Shown piece after piece: positions 35,237 to 44,145 of a stretch of 64,000 bases of DNA (position 1 is its first letter; each line of letters begins with the position of its first letter). The translations under genes and the position numbers were made by a program. The notes below the pieces were generated by a model that searched no databases, was not told where the DNA came from, and saw nothing but the letters and a program-made list of their open reading frames with translations. Origin of the DNA: Streptomyces canus (GTDB lineage Bacteria > Actinomycetota > Actinomycetes > Streptomycetales > Streptomycetaceae); the NCBI RefSeq assembly GCF_030816965.1, contig NZ_JAUSYQ010000002.1, positions 9,538,001 to 9,602,000 on the forward strand, given 5' to 3'.

Positions 35237-37459
35237 TCACCGTTCCTTGACCAGCGCCGCGTACGCGCCACCGCGCGCCACCAGCTCCTCGTGCCGCCCG
35301 CGTTCCACGATCGTGCCGTGTTGCAGTACGACGATCTCGTCGCTGTCGCGCACGGTGCTGAGCCGGTGCGCGATCACCACACAGGCGCAGCCGCGCTTGC
35401 GCAGGTTGTCCATGACGACCAGCTCGGTCTCCGCGTCCAGCGCGCTGGTCACCTCGTCAAGGACCAGGATGCTGGGCCGGCGCACCAACGCCCGCGCGAT
35501 CTCCAGGCGTTGGCGCTGCCCGCCGGAGAAGTTGCGGCCGTCCTGCTCGACCCTGCTGTGGATGCCGCCGGGGCGGCGCAGCACCACGTCGTACAGGGCC
35601 GCGTCCCGCAGCGCGTCCACCACGGCGTCGTCCGGGATCGAGGGGTCCCACAGCGCCACGTTGTCGCGGACCGAACCCTCGAAGAGGAAGACGTCCTGGT
35701 CGACGAAGGACACCGAGGACGCGAGCGCGCCGCGCGGAATGTCGTCCAGGCGCTGTCCGTCGATGCGGATCACGCCCTCCCAGGGCGCGTACAGCCCCGA
35801 GATCAGCCGCGAGACGGTCGACTTGCCGCTGCCGGAGCCGCCGACCAGCGCCACCTGCTGGCCGGGACCGACGGTCAGGTCGAAGCCGGTCAACAGGGGC
35901 TTGTCGAGCGGGTTGTAGCCGAACGTGATGTTCTGCAGCTCGACATGGCCGTGCAGCCTGCGCGTCGAGTCGCCGGCGCCGGGCCGGCCGTAGAGCGGGT
36001 CGGCCTTGAAGTTCTCCACGTCCTTCAGCCGGGCCACGTCGGCCGCGAAGTCCTGGATGCGGCCGGCCACGCCGTTCAGGCGGGTGATCGGCGCGGTGAA
36101 GCGGGTGACCAGGGCCTGGAAGGCGACCAGCAGACCGACCGAGATACCGCCCTCGATCGCCCGCATGCCACCGATCCAGAGGATGAGGGCGCTGTTGAAG
36201 GTGGCCAGCATCGGGGCGACCACGCCCAGCCAGGCGCTCGGCACACCGAGCCGCTGCTGCTCCTCCAGTGTGGTGGCGTGCTGCCCGGCCCACTTGCGGA
36301 AGTAGCCGTCCTCACCGCCGGTCGCCTTCATCGTCTCGATCAACTGCAGGCCCGTGTAGGCGGTGTTGGTGAGCCGGGCGCTGTCGGCGCGCAGCTTCGC
36401 CGTACGCGTCGCGCGCAGCCGGATGACGACCCGCATGGCCACCACGTTCAGCAGGGCCACACCGATGCCGACATAGGTGAGCTGGGGGTCGTAGGTGTAG
36501 AGCAGGATCGCGTAGAGGACGACGACCACGGCGTCGACGCCCGCCGCCGCGAGGTCACGGGACAGGGTCTCGGCCACCTGGTCGTTGGACTGCAGGCGCT
36601 GCACGAGGTCGGCCGGGCTGCGCTGGGAGAAGAACGTCACCGGAAGGCGCAGCAGGTGGCGCAGGAAGCGGGCGCTGGACAGCGTCGAGGAGATGATGCG
36701 GCCGTGCAGCAGGTTCGCCTGCTGGAGCCAGGTCAGGGCCAGGGTGAGGGCCACACAGGCCCCCATCGACGTGAACAGCACGCCGAGCAGCGACGTCTGA
36801 CCCCCGATCAGGAACATGTCGATGTAGGTGCGGCTCAGCGCGGGAGTGGCCGCGCCGACCAGCACCAGCAGCAGGCTCGCCAGCACCGCCGTCGGCATGG
36901 TGCCCGCGGTGCCCCGCAGCCGGGCCGGCATCGCGCCGAGAACACCCGGCTTGCGGCCGCCCCTGGTGAAGCCCTCGCCGGGCTCCATCACCAGCACGAC
37001 GCCGGTGAAGCTGCCGTCGAAGTCCTCCATCGGGACGAAGCGGCGGCCCTTGCCGGGGTCGTTGATGTAGACACCGCGGCGGCCGAAGCGGCGGCCCATG
37101 CCGTCGTAGACGACGTAGTGGTTGAACTCCCAGAACAGCACGGCCGGCGTCTTCACCTCGGCGAGTGCGGCCGTGTCCATCTGCATGCCCTTGGCCGTCA
37201 GGCCGTAACTGCGGGCCGCCTTGAGGAGATTGCTGGCGCGCGAGCCGTCCCGGGAGACACCGCAGGCGATGCGCAGTTCCTCCAGCGGGACGTGCTTGCC
37301 GTAGTGGCCGAGCACCATCGCGAGAGAGGCGGCGCCACATTCCACGGCCTCCATCTGGAGGACGGTGGGCGTACGGACCGTCTTCGCCTTCCCCTTGGGG
37401 ACAGGGCGTCTGGGCGGGGCGGAGCGGCGCCTGCTCCGGGTGTCCTGTGCGGTGCTCAC
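35237..37459 (-). CDS. NHLM-type peptidase-containing ABC transporter (PCAT)
   Basis: A 740-residue protein. A C39 peptidase domain (about 30-170) has Cys41 in MEAVECGAASLAMVLGHYG, the catalytic His in WEFNHYVVYDG and the following NDPGKG. The ABC membrane domain covers about 195-460, the ATPase about 500-735 (Walker A GGSGSGKST, signature FSGGQRQRLEIARAL, Walker B ILVLDEVTSAL). It should cleave after the double Gly of the leader and export the peptide. GTG 37459 overlaps the TGA of the HlyD gene by four bases. Confidence 0.94.
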   Translation of the reverse strand: MSTAQDTRSRRRSAPPRRPVPKGKAKTVRTPTVLQMEAVECGAASLAMVLGHYGKHVPLEELRIACGVSRDGSRASNLLKAARSYGLTAKGMQMDTAALAEVKTPAVLFWEFNHYVVYDGMGRRFGRRGVYINDPGKGRRFVPMEDFDGSFTGVVLVMEPGEGFTRGGRKPGVLGAMPARLRGTAGTMPTAVLASLLLVLVGAATPALSRTYIDMFLIGGQTSLLGVLFTSMGACVALTLALTWLQQANLLHGRIISSTLSSARFLRHLLRLPVTFFSQRSPADLVQRLQSNDQVAETLSRDLAAAGVDAVVVVLYAILLYTYDPQLTYVGIGVALLNVVAMRVVIRLRATRTAKLRADSARLTNTAYTGLQLIETMKATGGEDGYFRKWAGQHATTLEEQQRLGVPSAWLGVVAPMLATFNSALILWIGGMRAIEGGISVGLLVAFQALVTRFTAPITRLNGVAGRIQDFAADVARLKDVENFKADPLYGRPGAGDSTRRLHGHVELQNITFGYNPLDKPLLTGFDLTVGPGQQVALVGGSGSGKSTVSRLISGLYAPWEGVIRIDGQRLDDIPRGALASSVSFVDQDVFLFEGSVRDNVALWDPSIPDDAVVDALRDAALYDVVLRRPGGIHSRVEQDGRNFSGGQRQRLEIARALVRRPSILVLDEVTSALDAETELVVMDNLRKRGCACVVIAHRLSTVRDSDEIVVLQHGTIVERGRHEELVARGGAYAALVKER

Positions 37460-38262
37460 GGCAGCAGCCAATCGACGGGACGCTGATCGGCCAGCCGGAT
37501 GGAACCCGAGGCCGCGGCCATGGAGGTGAGGGCGAACGGCGGGCCCTCGGCGGAGGACCACCGGTAACCGCTCTTCGTGGCCTTGGACTTGTCGAGCCTC
37601 ACGAGTACGGCGACCGGCCGGCCGTCCTTGGTGAACTGCTCGCCGAGCTGGCTGTCCCCGAGGAACGCGGCGATCTGCTGTGCCGACTGGGCCGAGCGGT
37701 CCACCGACTTCACATGGCCGCGCAGCACGCCGTACTCCTGGGTGGGCACCGAGGAGACGGTCAGATCCACGGCGGCGTCCTCGGGAATGGAGGCCGCGTT
37801 CTCGGCGGGCACGTAGACCGTGGCGTACATCGGATCGGAGGCATGGGCGACCTTCTCCACGGCGGCGACGTTCGCGCCGGTCGAGATGATCTGCCCGATG
37901 GTGGCCGCCAGTGCGGTGAGCCGGCCCGCGGCGACCGTGCGGACGACGGTGTCGCCGTCGGACGTACGGACCTTCAGTACGGGCGAGTCGGCGGGCAGCT
38001 GGGTGCCCTCCTTGGCGATCACCTGCGTGACCTGCCCCGCGACCGGGCTCTGCAGGATGTAACTGCCCTGCCCGTGCGTGAGGATGGCGGGTGCGCTCAC
38101 CGTGGAGGCCACCGATCCGGTCACTGCCCACACCGAGGCGGCGGCCATCACGACCACCGTCACGGACATCACCAGCCAGCCCTGCGGACGTGCGAAGCGC
38201 ACCGGAAGGTCGAGCTCCTCCGGTGATTGGAGCTTGGCGAGGGCCTGTTGGCGGAACTGCAC
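37456..38262 (-). CDS. HlyD-family membrane-fusion/adaptor protein of the NHLM export system
   Basis: A 268-residue protein with one N-terminal TM helix (about 30-50, WLVMSVTVVVMAAASVWAV), a biotinyl-lipoyl-like hairpin (YILQSPVAGQVTQVIAKEGT) and a beta-barrel region. It lacks the long coiled coil of Gram-negative HlyD, as expected where no outer membrane is crossed. GAGGGAAGACCC precedes the GTG. First gene of the export operon, 160 bp after the precursor gene and separated from it by a hairpin. Confidence 0.9.
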   Translation of the reverse strand: MQFRQQALAKLQSPEELDLPVRFARPQGWLVMSVTVVVMAAASVWAVTGSVASTVSAPAILTHGQGSYILQSPVAGQVTQVIAKEGTQLPADSPVLKVRTSDGDTVVRTVAAGRLTALAATIGQIISTGANVAAVEKVAHASDPMYATVYVPAENAASIPEDAAVDLTVSSVPTQEYGVLRGHVKSVDRSAQSAQQIAAFLGDSQLGEQFTKDGRPVAVLVRLDKSKATKSGYRWSSAEGPPFALTSMAAASGSIRLADQRPVDWLLP

Positions 38263-38349
38263 GGGTCTTCCCTCACCTGCGAAAGCTGCGACTGCTGCGA
38301 ATGAGAAAGGACCGACTCGCGCGAGCCGGCCGGATTACGGCACCCAAGA

Positions 38350-38381
38350 GTCCCGGAACCGCCGGTTTGCGGCTCCGGGAC
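38350..38381 (-). terminator. Hairpin between precursor gene and export operon (attenuator)
   Basis: GTCCCGGA and TCCGGGAC pair, with an inner CCGC/GCGG stem after one mismatch. It lies on the transcript between the precursor stop (38423) and the HlyD start (38262). Partial termination here would give much more precursor than transporter mRNA. Confidence 0.65.
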
Positions 38382-38422
38382 GGGTCGACCACAAGATAGT
38401 GATCAGATCACGAAGAATGTGA

Positions 38423-38638
38423 TCAGAGGCCGGAGACCAGGCCGGAGACCGGGGCGGTGTTCAGGCCGGTCACACCCTCGACCGTGCCGACGGCCGTGTT
38501 GACCAGGCCGGAAACCGGGGCAACGCCGTCCACCAGGCCGGTGACGGTGCCGAGGGCGTTCAGCTGCAGGCCGCCGGAGACGTTGTCGAGGTCGGCGTCC
38601 GAGATCTCGACGGTCTCAACCTGGGGGGTGGAGTTCAT
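38423..38638 (-). CDS. Double-glycine-leader secreted peptide precursor (bacteriocin-like)
   Basis: A 71-residue precursor. The 23-residue leader ends ISDADLDNVSGG, a textbook GG cleavage motif for a C39 peptidase. The predicted 48-residue core (begins LQLNALGTVTGLVDG) has no Cys, Lys, Arg, His or aromatic residue, consists mainly of Gly, Val, Leu, Thr, Ser, Ala and Asn, has two acidic residues and repeats PVSGLV twice. AAGGGAAG precedes ATG 38638. With no modification enzyme adjacent, the product is probably linear. It could be an unmodified bacteriocin, a signal or a surface-active/amyloid-like peptide. Confidence 0.88.
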   Translation of the reverse strand: MNSTPQVETVEISDADLDNVSGGLQLNALGTVTGLVDGVAPVSGLVNTAVGTVEGVTGLNTAPVSGLVSGL

Positions 38639-39088
38639 GATGGAACTTCCCTTCGTATGGGTATTTCGCAAGGGGGGAGCGGCCCCCTCTGGGGACAGAC
38701 GACGGCCGCAATCGCATGGCGCCGGATCCCGTTTCCGGGAACCCCAGCGGCCCTGCGGTGCGATGGATCAAAGCACGCGTCAGCTCCGCCCTTCCAATTA
38801 ACCACCCGTCTCACCAGGGAACTTGAGCCACAGAAGCCTCCATCCGTGCAGGCTTGCGCACGCCTTGGTGCCGACTTCTTCACAGGTGATGTTGCGGCGG
38901 CGTGAAGGGGCCCTTGTCGTCGTCGTGGCGAATGCGACACACCTCGCCAATGACATGAGTGCCGGTCCGTGCTTGTGCAGAACTTCCGCTCGGAGTGACT
39001 TGGTTGCGCATTCGATGTGCAGATTCGTGGGAGAGGGGATTCGGGCCGCTCTTCACAACAGACCGTCGCTGACCGTTTGCTGAGCGTG
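38639..39088. other. Gene-free region upstream of the precursor
   Basis: About 450 bp with noticeably lower GC and no reading frame with Streptomyces codon bias. It must hold the precursor promoter; no confident -35/-10 pair or operator was found. Confidence 0.5.
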
Positions 39089-39502
39089 TCAACCCAGAAG
39101 TGCGTAGACCGTGCTCGCGTGGGCCGCGAGGTCACCCGAGGCGGAGTCGGTCATCGTGATGTCGGCGAACGCCATGCGGCGGCCCAGCTTGGTGACGACC
39201 GCCTTGATCAGGACATCCGAACCGGTCACCGCCCGCTGGAAGCTGGTGGACTGCTGCACCGTCGTCATCGGTCCGTAGGCGCCTCTGGCCGCCGAGACGG
39301 CGATCACGGTGGCGGTGTCGGCGGCGGCCATCAGGGCCTGGCCCGACAACGCGCCGCCTTCCCGCGCCAATCGCTGTGACCAGGGAAGTCGCAGGACCGC
39401 ATGGTCGTCGCCGAGCGCCTCGACCGACAGGCCGAGGTCGAGGACCCATGGGGCGAAGTTGTCGGCGAGGATCTTGTCGGCTTCGGCGGGCGTCATCGTC
39501 AT
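39089..39502 (-). CDS. PaaI/hotdog-fold thioesterase family protein
   Basis: A 137-residue hotdog protein (LPWSQRLAREGGALSGQALMAAADTATVIAV is the central helix region, crossing into MTTVQQSTSFQRAV). It would hydrolyse an acyl-CoA thioester in the cytosol; the substrate is unknown. ATG 39502 follows GGGAACAATCCCCCAT; the frame continues open upstream without coding character. Divergent from the protease gene at 39693. Confidence 0.85.
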   Translation of the reverse strand: MTMTPAEADKILADNFAPWVLDLGLSVEALGDDHAVLRLPWSQRLAREGGALSGQALMAAADTATVIAVSAARGAYGPMTTVQQSTSFQRAVTGSDVLIKAVVTKLGRRMAFADITMTDSASGDLAAHASTVYALLG

Positions 39503-39692
39503 ATGGGGGATTGTTCCCGCCCGCGGCCGGCCCGGCACGGCCCGTGGCCTAATCGGCGTGGCAATCGGGGCGTAAAGAAACGGCATTGAACGCACCGCGC
39601 GCACCGTGCGTACCCATGGCCATCCAGGCGCCCCGAACAACCGACTGCCATACGGCGGTTACAGACTCCGGTCCCCCAGGAGGTCGAGAAGT

Positions 39693-41144
39693 TTGAGTCA
39701 CAAGCGAATTCCGAAGCGCAAGGCCGCGTTCGCGGCAGGCACCGTGGTGGCGCTCGGAGCTGCCGCGATTCTGCTGCCCAACGCCAACGCTTCCCAGGAC
39801 GGCTCGTCGAACGACGCGGCGGCCGTCGCGCCGAAGACTCTGAAGGCGACGGACGCCTCGGACCTCGCCTCGCAGCTCGAGCAGTTGCTCGGCGACGCCT
39901 TCGCCGGGTCCTACTACGACTCCGACAGCCAGCAGCTCGTCGTGAACGTCATATCCGGCGACAACAACAACGTCGTCGTGCAGGCGAAGAAGGCCGGTGC
40001 GAAGGTCCGTGAGGTCGACAACAGCCTCACCGAACTGGCGGCCGGCGCGAAGACCCTGAAGGAGGAGGCGACCATCCCGGGCACGGCCTGGGCGGTCGAC
40101 CCGCGCACCAACAAGATTCTCGTGACCGCGGACAGCACGGTCACCGGCGACAAGTGGAACACCGTCGAGTCGACCGTGAAGAGCCTCGGCTCCGACATGG
40201 CGACCATCAAGAAGTCGGCCGGCACCTTCAAGACCTTCGTGTCCGGCGGTGACGCGATCTTCGGTGGCGGCGCTCGCTGTTCGCTCGGTTTCAACGTCAC
40301 CGCGGGCGACGGCAGCCCCGCCTTCCTGACCGCAGGTCACTGCGGGGTCGCGGCCGAACAGTGGTCGGACACCCAGGACGGCCAGCCGATCGCCACCGTC
40401 GACCAGGCCACCTTCCCCGGCGACGGCGACTTCGCCCTGGTCAAGTACGACGACCCGGCGACCGAGGCACCCAGTGAGGTCAACGTCGGTGGTGGCCAGA
40501 CCGTCGCGATCAGCCAGGCCGCGGACGCCGAGGTAGGCCTGCAGGTCTTCCGGATGGGCAGCACCACGGGCCTCGCCGACGGCCAGGTCCTCGGACTCGA
40601 CGCCACCGTCAACTACCCGGAGGGCACCGTCACCGGGCTCATCCAGACCGACGTCTGCGCCGAACCCGGCGACAGCGGCGGTTCGCTGTTCACCCAGGAC
40701 GGCTCGGCGATCGGTCTGACCTCCGGCGGCAGCGGTGACTGCACCGTCGGCGGCGAGACCTTCTTCCAGCCGGTGACCACCGCCCTGCAGGCGGTCGGCG
40801 CCACGCTCGGCGCGGGTGACGCGGCCGGCGGCGCGGGCGCGGGCGACGACCAGGTCGGCGGCGCGGGCGCGGGCGATGACCAGGCCGGCGGCGAGGAGGC
40901 CGGTGCCGGTGCCGGTGACGAGGCGGGTGCCGGTGGCGACGCCGGTGCCGGAGCGGGCGAGGAGGCAGGTGCCGGTGGCGACGCCGGCGCGAGCCCCGGT
41001 GAGGAGGTCGGCGCCGGTCAGGAAGTCGGCGGCGAGCAGGCCGGCGGTGACGTGATCGGCGGCGAAGAGGCCGGCAACGGCCAGGAGACCGGCAACGGCG
41101 CGGGCGATGCCGCGGGCGATGCCGCGGGCCAGACGCACAACTGA
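39693..41144 (+). CDS. Secreted streptogrisin/alpha-lytic-type serine protease (S1) with acidic Gly/Ala-rich tail
   Basis: A 483-residue preproenzyme. TTG start at 39693 with AGGAGG nine bases upstream. Signal peptide to about NANAS, an alpha-lytic-type propeptide (about 45-180), and a mature chymotrypsin-fold domain with His in LTAGHCGV, Asp in GDFALVKYDD and Ser in EPGDSGGSLF. The last 105 or so residues are almost only Gly, Ala, Glu, Asp and Gln repeats (such as GAGGDAGAGAGEEAG). Ordinary streptogrisins end after the catalytic domain, so the tail is unusual; it may bind cations or the cell wall. The SSI at 26287 could inhibit this family. Confidence 0.93.
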   Translation: MSHKRIPKRKAAFAAGTVVALGAAAILLPNANASQDGSSNDAAAVAPKTLKATDASDLASQLEQLLGDAFAGSYYDSDSQQLVVNVISGDNNNVVVQAKKAGAKVREVDNSLTELAAGAKTLKEEATIPGTAWAVDPRTNKILVTADSTVTGDKWNTVESTVKSLGSDMATIKKSAGTFKTFVSGGDAIFGGGARCSLGFNVTAGDGSPAFLTAGHCGVAAEQWSDTQDGQPIATVDQATFPGDGDFALVKYDDPATEAPSEVNVGGGQTVAISQAADAEVGLQVFRMGSTTGLADGQVLGLDATVNYPEGTVTGLIQTDVCAEPGDSGGSLFTQDGSAIGLTSGGSGDCTVGGETFFQPVTTALQAVGATLGAGDAAGGAGAGDDQVGGAGAGDDQAGGEEAGAGAGDEAGAGGDAGAGAGEEAGAGGDAGASPGEEVGAGQEVGGEQAGGDVIGGEEAGNGQETGNGAGDAAGDAAGQTHN

Positions 41145-41272
41145 CCCGTCGGTCCGGCACCACACCTTTGAACCGGCCGCGTCGGCAGCGGTCCCCCCAC
41201 ACCCTCCGCTGCCGACGCAGGCCCTATGGCCACCTCCCGGCCACACCGCCGTTCCGGCCCGGGAGGTGCCAC

Positions 41273-41302
41273 GGTCCGGCCCTCCGGCGGGAGGGCCGGA
41301 CC
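41273..41302. terminator. Bidirectional terminator
   Basis: GGTCCGGCCCTCC, loop GGCG, GGAGGGCCGGACC: perfect 13-bp stem between the convergent protease and PP2C genes. A second inverted repeat, CACCTCCCGG and CCGGGAGGTG, lies at 41231-41269. Confidence 0.85.
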
Positions 41303-41351
41303 GGCGTGTTCTCCAGCAGGCCGGGCAGCGTGACGGTGGATCCCGGCCGGG

Positions 41352-43490
41352 TCACCCGTCCGCTCGCAGCAGAAGCAGGGCCACGTCGTCGATCCGCTCC
41401 TGCGCGGCCGCGCTGCGGCGGACGAGGTCGTCGGCCACTTCGTCGAGCGGACGGTCACCGGACTCGGCGAGTTGCCGTCCCAGTTCGGCGAGCGCGTCCT
41501 CGATGTCGGCGCCGGGGGACTCGATCAGGCCGTCCGTGAAGAGGACGAGGACGGAACCGGGCACGAGATCCACCTCCGTCGTCGGGTATCCGGCCGAGCC
41601 GTCGATGCCCAGCAGCGGGCCCCCGGCCAGGTCCAGCACCCGCACCCGGCCGTCCGGCCGCCGGAGCAGCGGCGGCGGATGCCCCGCCCGGGCCATGACC
41701 GCCCGCCTTCGCTTTGTGTCGAGCCGCAGATACAGGCAGCTCGCGAACAGGTCGGCGCCGAGGTCGATCAGCAGCCGGTTGGTCGAGCGCATGACCTCCT
41801 CCGGCGTCTGGCCCACAGTCGTGTACGCCCGTACCGCCGTCCGGATCTGCCCCATCAGCCCGGCCGCCGTCACGTTGTGGCCCTGCACGTCCCCGATCAC
41901 GGCGGCCGCCAGCCCGTCCACCCGCACCAGGTCGTAGAAGTCGCCGCCGATGTCCATGCCCTGGGTGGCCGGCAGATAGCGGGCCGCCGCGTCGACACCC
42001 GGCAGCGACGGCAGGGTGTGCGGGAGCAGGGCCGCCTGCAGACCGTGCGCCAACTGGTGTTTGGCGTCGTACAGGACGGCCCGCTCCAGGGCCTGCGCGA
42101 TCAGCCCGCCGAGACTCGTCAGCACCGCCCGCTCGTCCGCGGGGAAGGGGTGCCGTTCGGTGTAGGCCAGCACACAGGTGCCCACCGGGCGCCCGGAGGC
42201 GATCAGCGGCAGATAGGCCCAGGCCGCGAACCCGTCGGGGGTGGCGTGGCACCGCGGGTACAGGCGCTCCAACTGCTCACGGGACTCGAAGAACGCGGGC
42301 ACCCCGGTGGTCAGGGCACGGGTGCCCGGCGTCGGTTCGGCCAGCGGCAGCCCGTCGAACCGCTCCACGACCTGCGCGTCCGGATACCCGCGGTGCCCGA
42401 GCACGAGCAGCCGCCCCGCCCGTGAACCGAGCACGACCAGTGCCTGGCTCCCCACCGCCGGGGCGATCTCGTCCGCCACCATCTGCACCACGTCCTGCAC
42501 GCCCACCGCCTCGGTCAGCGCCCCGGCCAGGCTCAGCACCTGCGAGATCGTGACGAGCCGGGACGGCGAGTCGCCGGGCTGCGGACCGGACCGGTTCATC
42601 TCCGTCACCGCCCGGGCCCGGCTGACCCGGACGCTCAGTCCGGTCGTGCTCGGGTACAGCCGGAACGACAGCCAGTCCCCGGGCGGCCGCAGCGCCACGA
42701 ACGACGTGCTGTGCTGGCTGAGCAGCGCGGCCCGGTAACGGTCCTCGTAGACCGGGTCGTTGAGCCAGGGCACCGCCGCCCACAGTTGCGAACCCAGCAA
42801 CTGGGAGACCGGGACACCGATCAGCTCGGCCGCCGCGGCGTTGGCGAAGGAGATCCGCCCGTGCAGATCGAGCGAACACAGTCCGTACGGCAGCCTCGCC
42901 ACCATCCGTGCCGCCTCCACCGTGCCCAGCGTCCCGGCCGGGCTTCCGACCTGGGCCCCACCCAGCAGATCCGGTTCGATGTGCGGCGACACGTTGTCCT
43001 CCACCGCCCGCTCCAGCCGCACCGCGAGCCGCCCGCAGGCCGCGATCAGATGCTCCCGCTCCCGGTCGGACAGATCCGGCGGGTGCGAACCGGGCCAGGT
43101 CACGAAGACGGCGCCGTACACCTTGGACGAGGTCGCCACCGGCACCGCGGCCAGTGAGAAGGGATACGGCAGCACCACGGCGATCCGCGGATAGCGGCGC
43201 GCCATCTCCTGCTCGCCGCCCACCCACACCAGCCGCCGCTCCCGTACCGCCTCCGCGACCGGGATCGGCGCGCTCAGCCCCACCCGCTCCCAGGGCGCCG
43301 CGAACGCCCGCGGCAGACCCGCCATCACCGCCATCTCCAGCACGGGTTCGTCGGCGGCCAGGAGATACACCGCACCGGAGTGGGCGTGCACCTCGTCCAT
43401 CATCGACGCCAGTGCGAGGGAGAGCAGTGGCCGTCCCACCCGGGTCCGTGCGCTCGTCGGCGCCTGGGCGGACCTGTGCCCGTCGGACAC
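41352..43490 (-). CDS. GAF-PAS-GAF-SpoIIE/PP2C phosphatase
   Basis: A 712-residue protein. GAF-like domain (about 20-160), PAS (about 190-290, LCSLDLHGRISFANAAAAEL), GAF (about 315-470) and PP2C/SpoIIE domain (about 490-710, IGGDFYDLVRV, VIGDVQGHN and VLFTDGLIE carrying the metal ligands). It lacks the C-terminal ATPase domain of its neighbours. GAGGAGGTGGTCGGC precedes GTG 43490; a GTG nine bases upstream falls inside that site. Likely a phosphatase of STAS proteins. Confidence 0.9.
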   Translation of the reverse strand: MSDGHRSAQAPTSARTRVGRPLLSLALASMMDEVHAHSGAVYLLAADEPVLEMAVMAGLPRAFAAPWERVGLSAPIPVAEAVRERRLVWVGGEQEMARRYPRIAVVLPYPFSLAAVPVATSSKVYGAVFVTWPGSHPPDLSDREREHLIAACGRLAVRLERAVEDNVSPHIEPDLLGGAQVGSPAGTLGTVEAARMVARLPYGLCSLDLHGRISFANAAAAELIGVPVSQLLGSQLWAAVPWLNDPVYEDRYRAALLSQHSTSFVALRPPGDWLSFRLYPSTTGLSVRVSRARAVTEMNRSGPQPGDSPSRLVTISQVLSLAGALTEAVGVQDVVQMVADEIAPAVGSQALVVLGSRAGRLLVLGHRGYPDAQVVERFDGLPLAEPTPGTRALTTGVPAFFESREQLERLYPRCHATPDGFAAWAYLPLIASGRPVGTCVLAYTERHPFPADERAVLTSLGGLIAQALERAVLYDAKHQLAHGLQAALLPHTLPSLPGVDAAARYLPATQGMDIGGDFYDLVRVDGLAAAVIGDVQGHNVTAAGLMGQIRTAVRAYTTVGQTPEEVMRSTNRLLIDLGADLFASCLYLRLDTKRRRAVMARAGHPPPLLRRPDGRVRVLDLAGGPLLGIDGSAGYPTTEVDLVPGSVLVLFTDGLIESPGADIEDALAELGRQLAESGDRPLDEVADDLVRRSAAAQERIDDVALLLLRADG

Positions 43491-43854
43491 GCCGACCACC
43501 TCCTCGCACGGGCGCGTCCCGGAAGGGGCGCGGGCCGCTGTCGCGTGCCGGGCCCTCAGGGATCAATCTCCCCCCTCACGGCAGGTCCCGCACGGCGAGC
43601 GTTCCCTTGCGCGGGCACACGGGTGCCCCCGCGACAGCGAGTGCGACTGCGTACCCCCTCGGCCCCGGGTCATGCCCTCCAGTGGAAGCGCGCGACGGTA
43701 CACGGGCGCCCTGTGCGTACCCCCGCGCACCCTGATGGCAGTTCTTCGCGCCCGAGGGCGGACCAGGACCCGAACAACGGGGCACGCGTTGGAGGTCGAC
43801 AAGGGCTGACGCGGCGGACGTGCCGCGCCAGGAAACGAGTACAGCGAGGCGCGT

Positions 43855-44145
43855 CACGCAGCACTCCGGGTCCCGCCGCAGCGCCACCTCCGCCGCCCTC
43901 AGCAGCAGGGCTCGCCGGTGCGTTCGTACTGCCGCAGCAGGAAGAGCGCGGGCCCGGTCCACCACCGCAGCAGTCCGGCCCGGCGGCGTGAGCGTCAGCC
44001 GGTCGCCGATGCGTGCCGCGTTCCAGCCGTCCGGCACCGCGCGGCGCGCCGCCTCGTGGACGGGCGCCTCGCCGGCCGAGATCCGGTCGGGCGTCTCGTG
44101 GAAGTGTCTGTCGGTGAGTGCGTACACCTCGTGGCGCTTGTCCAT
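43855..44145 (-). pseudogene. Remnant of a class III lanthionine synthetase (LanKC)
   Basis: ATG 44145 keeps a strong GGAAGGAG site. The first 56 residues (MDKRHEVYALTDRHFHETPD onward to LTLTPPG) match the LanKC N-terminus as I know it. Directly after, in a different frame (about 43971 down), GLLRWWTGPALFLLRQYE reads like the LanC-like cyclase domain near the C-terminus. It then stops, and the initial frame resumes homology with LLLRAAEVALRRDPECCV. About 750 residues, including kinase and lyase, are gone and the frame is broken at least twice. No LanA precursor was seen nearby. Confidence 0.65.

Noticed and set aside
30502..35250. A 1582-codon open frame on the plus strand opposite ppx, MFS and the NHLP exporter
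   Set aside because: Antisense shadow caused by high GC; Gly/Arg/Asp/His-rich composition, no domains, and well-defined genes on the other strand.
38823..39083. An 86-codon frame upstream of the precursor gene
   Set aside because: No codon bias, no ribosome-binding site and lower GC; treated as non-coding.
40825..41144. Protease tail repeats as a DNA satellite or CRISPR-like array
   Set aside because: Repeats are irregular, in frame and explained by Gly/Ala/Glu/Asp codons.
39549..41246. A 565-codon minus-strand frame opposite the protease
   Set aside because: Mirror of the serine protease gene and its repetitive tail; no recognisable motif.
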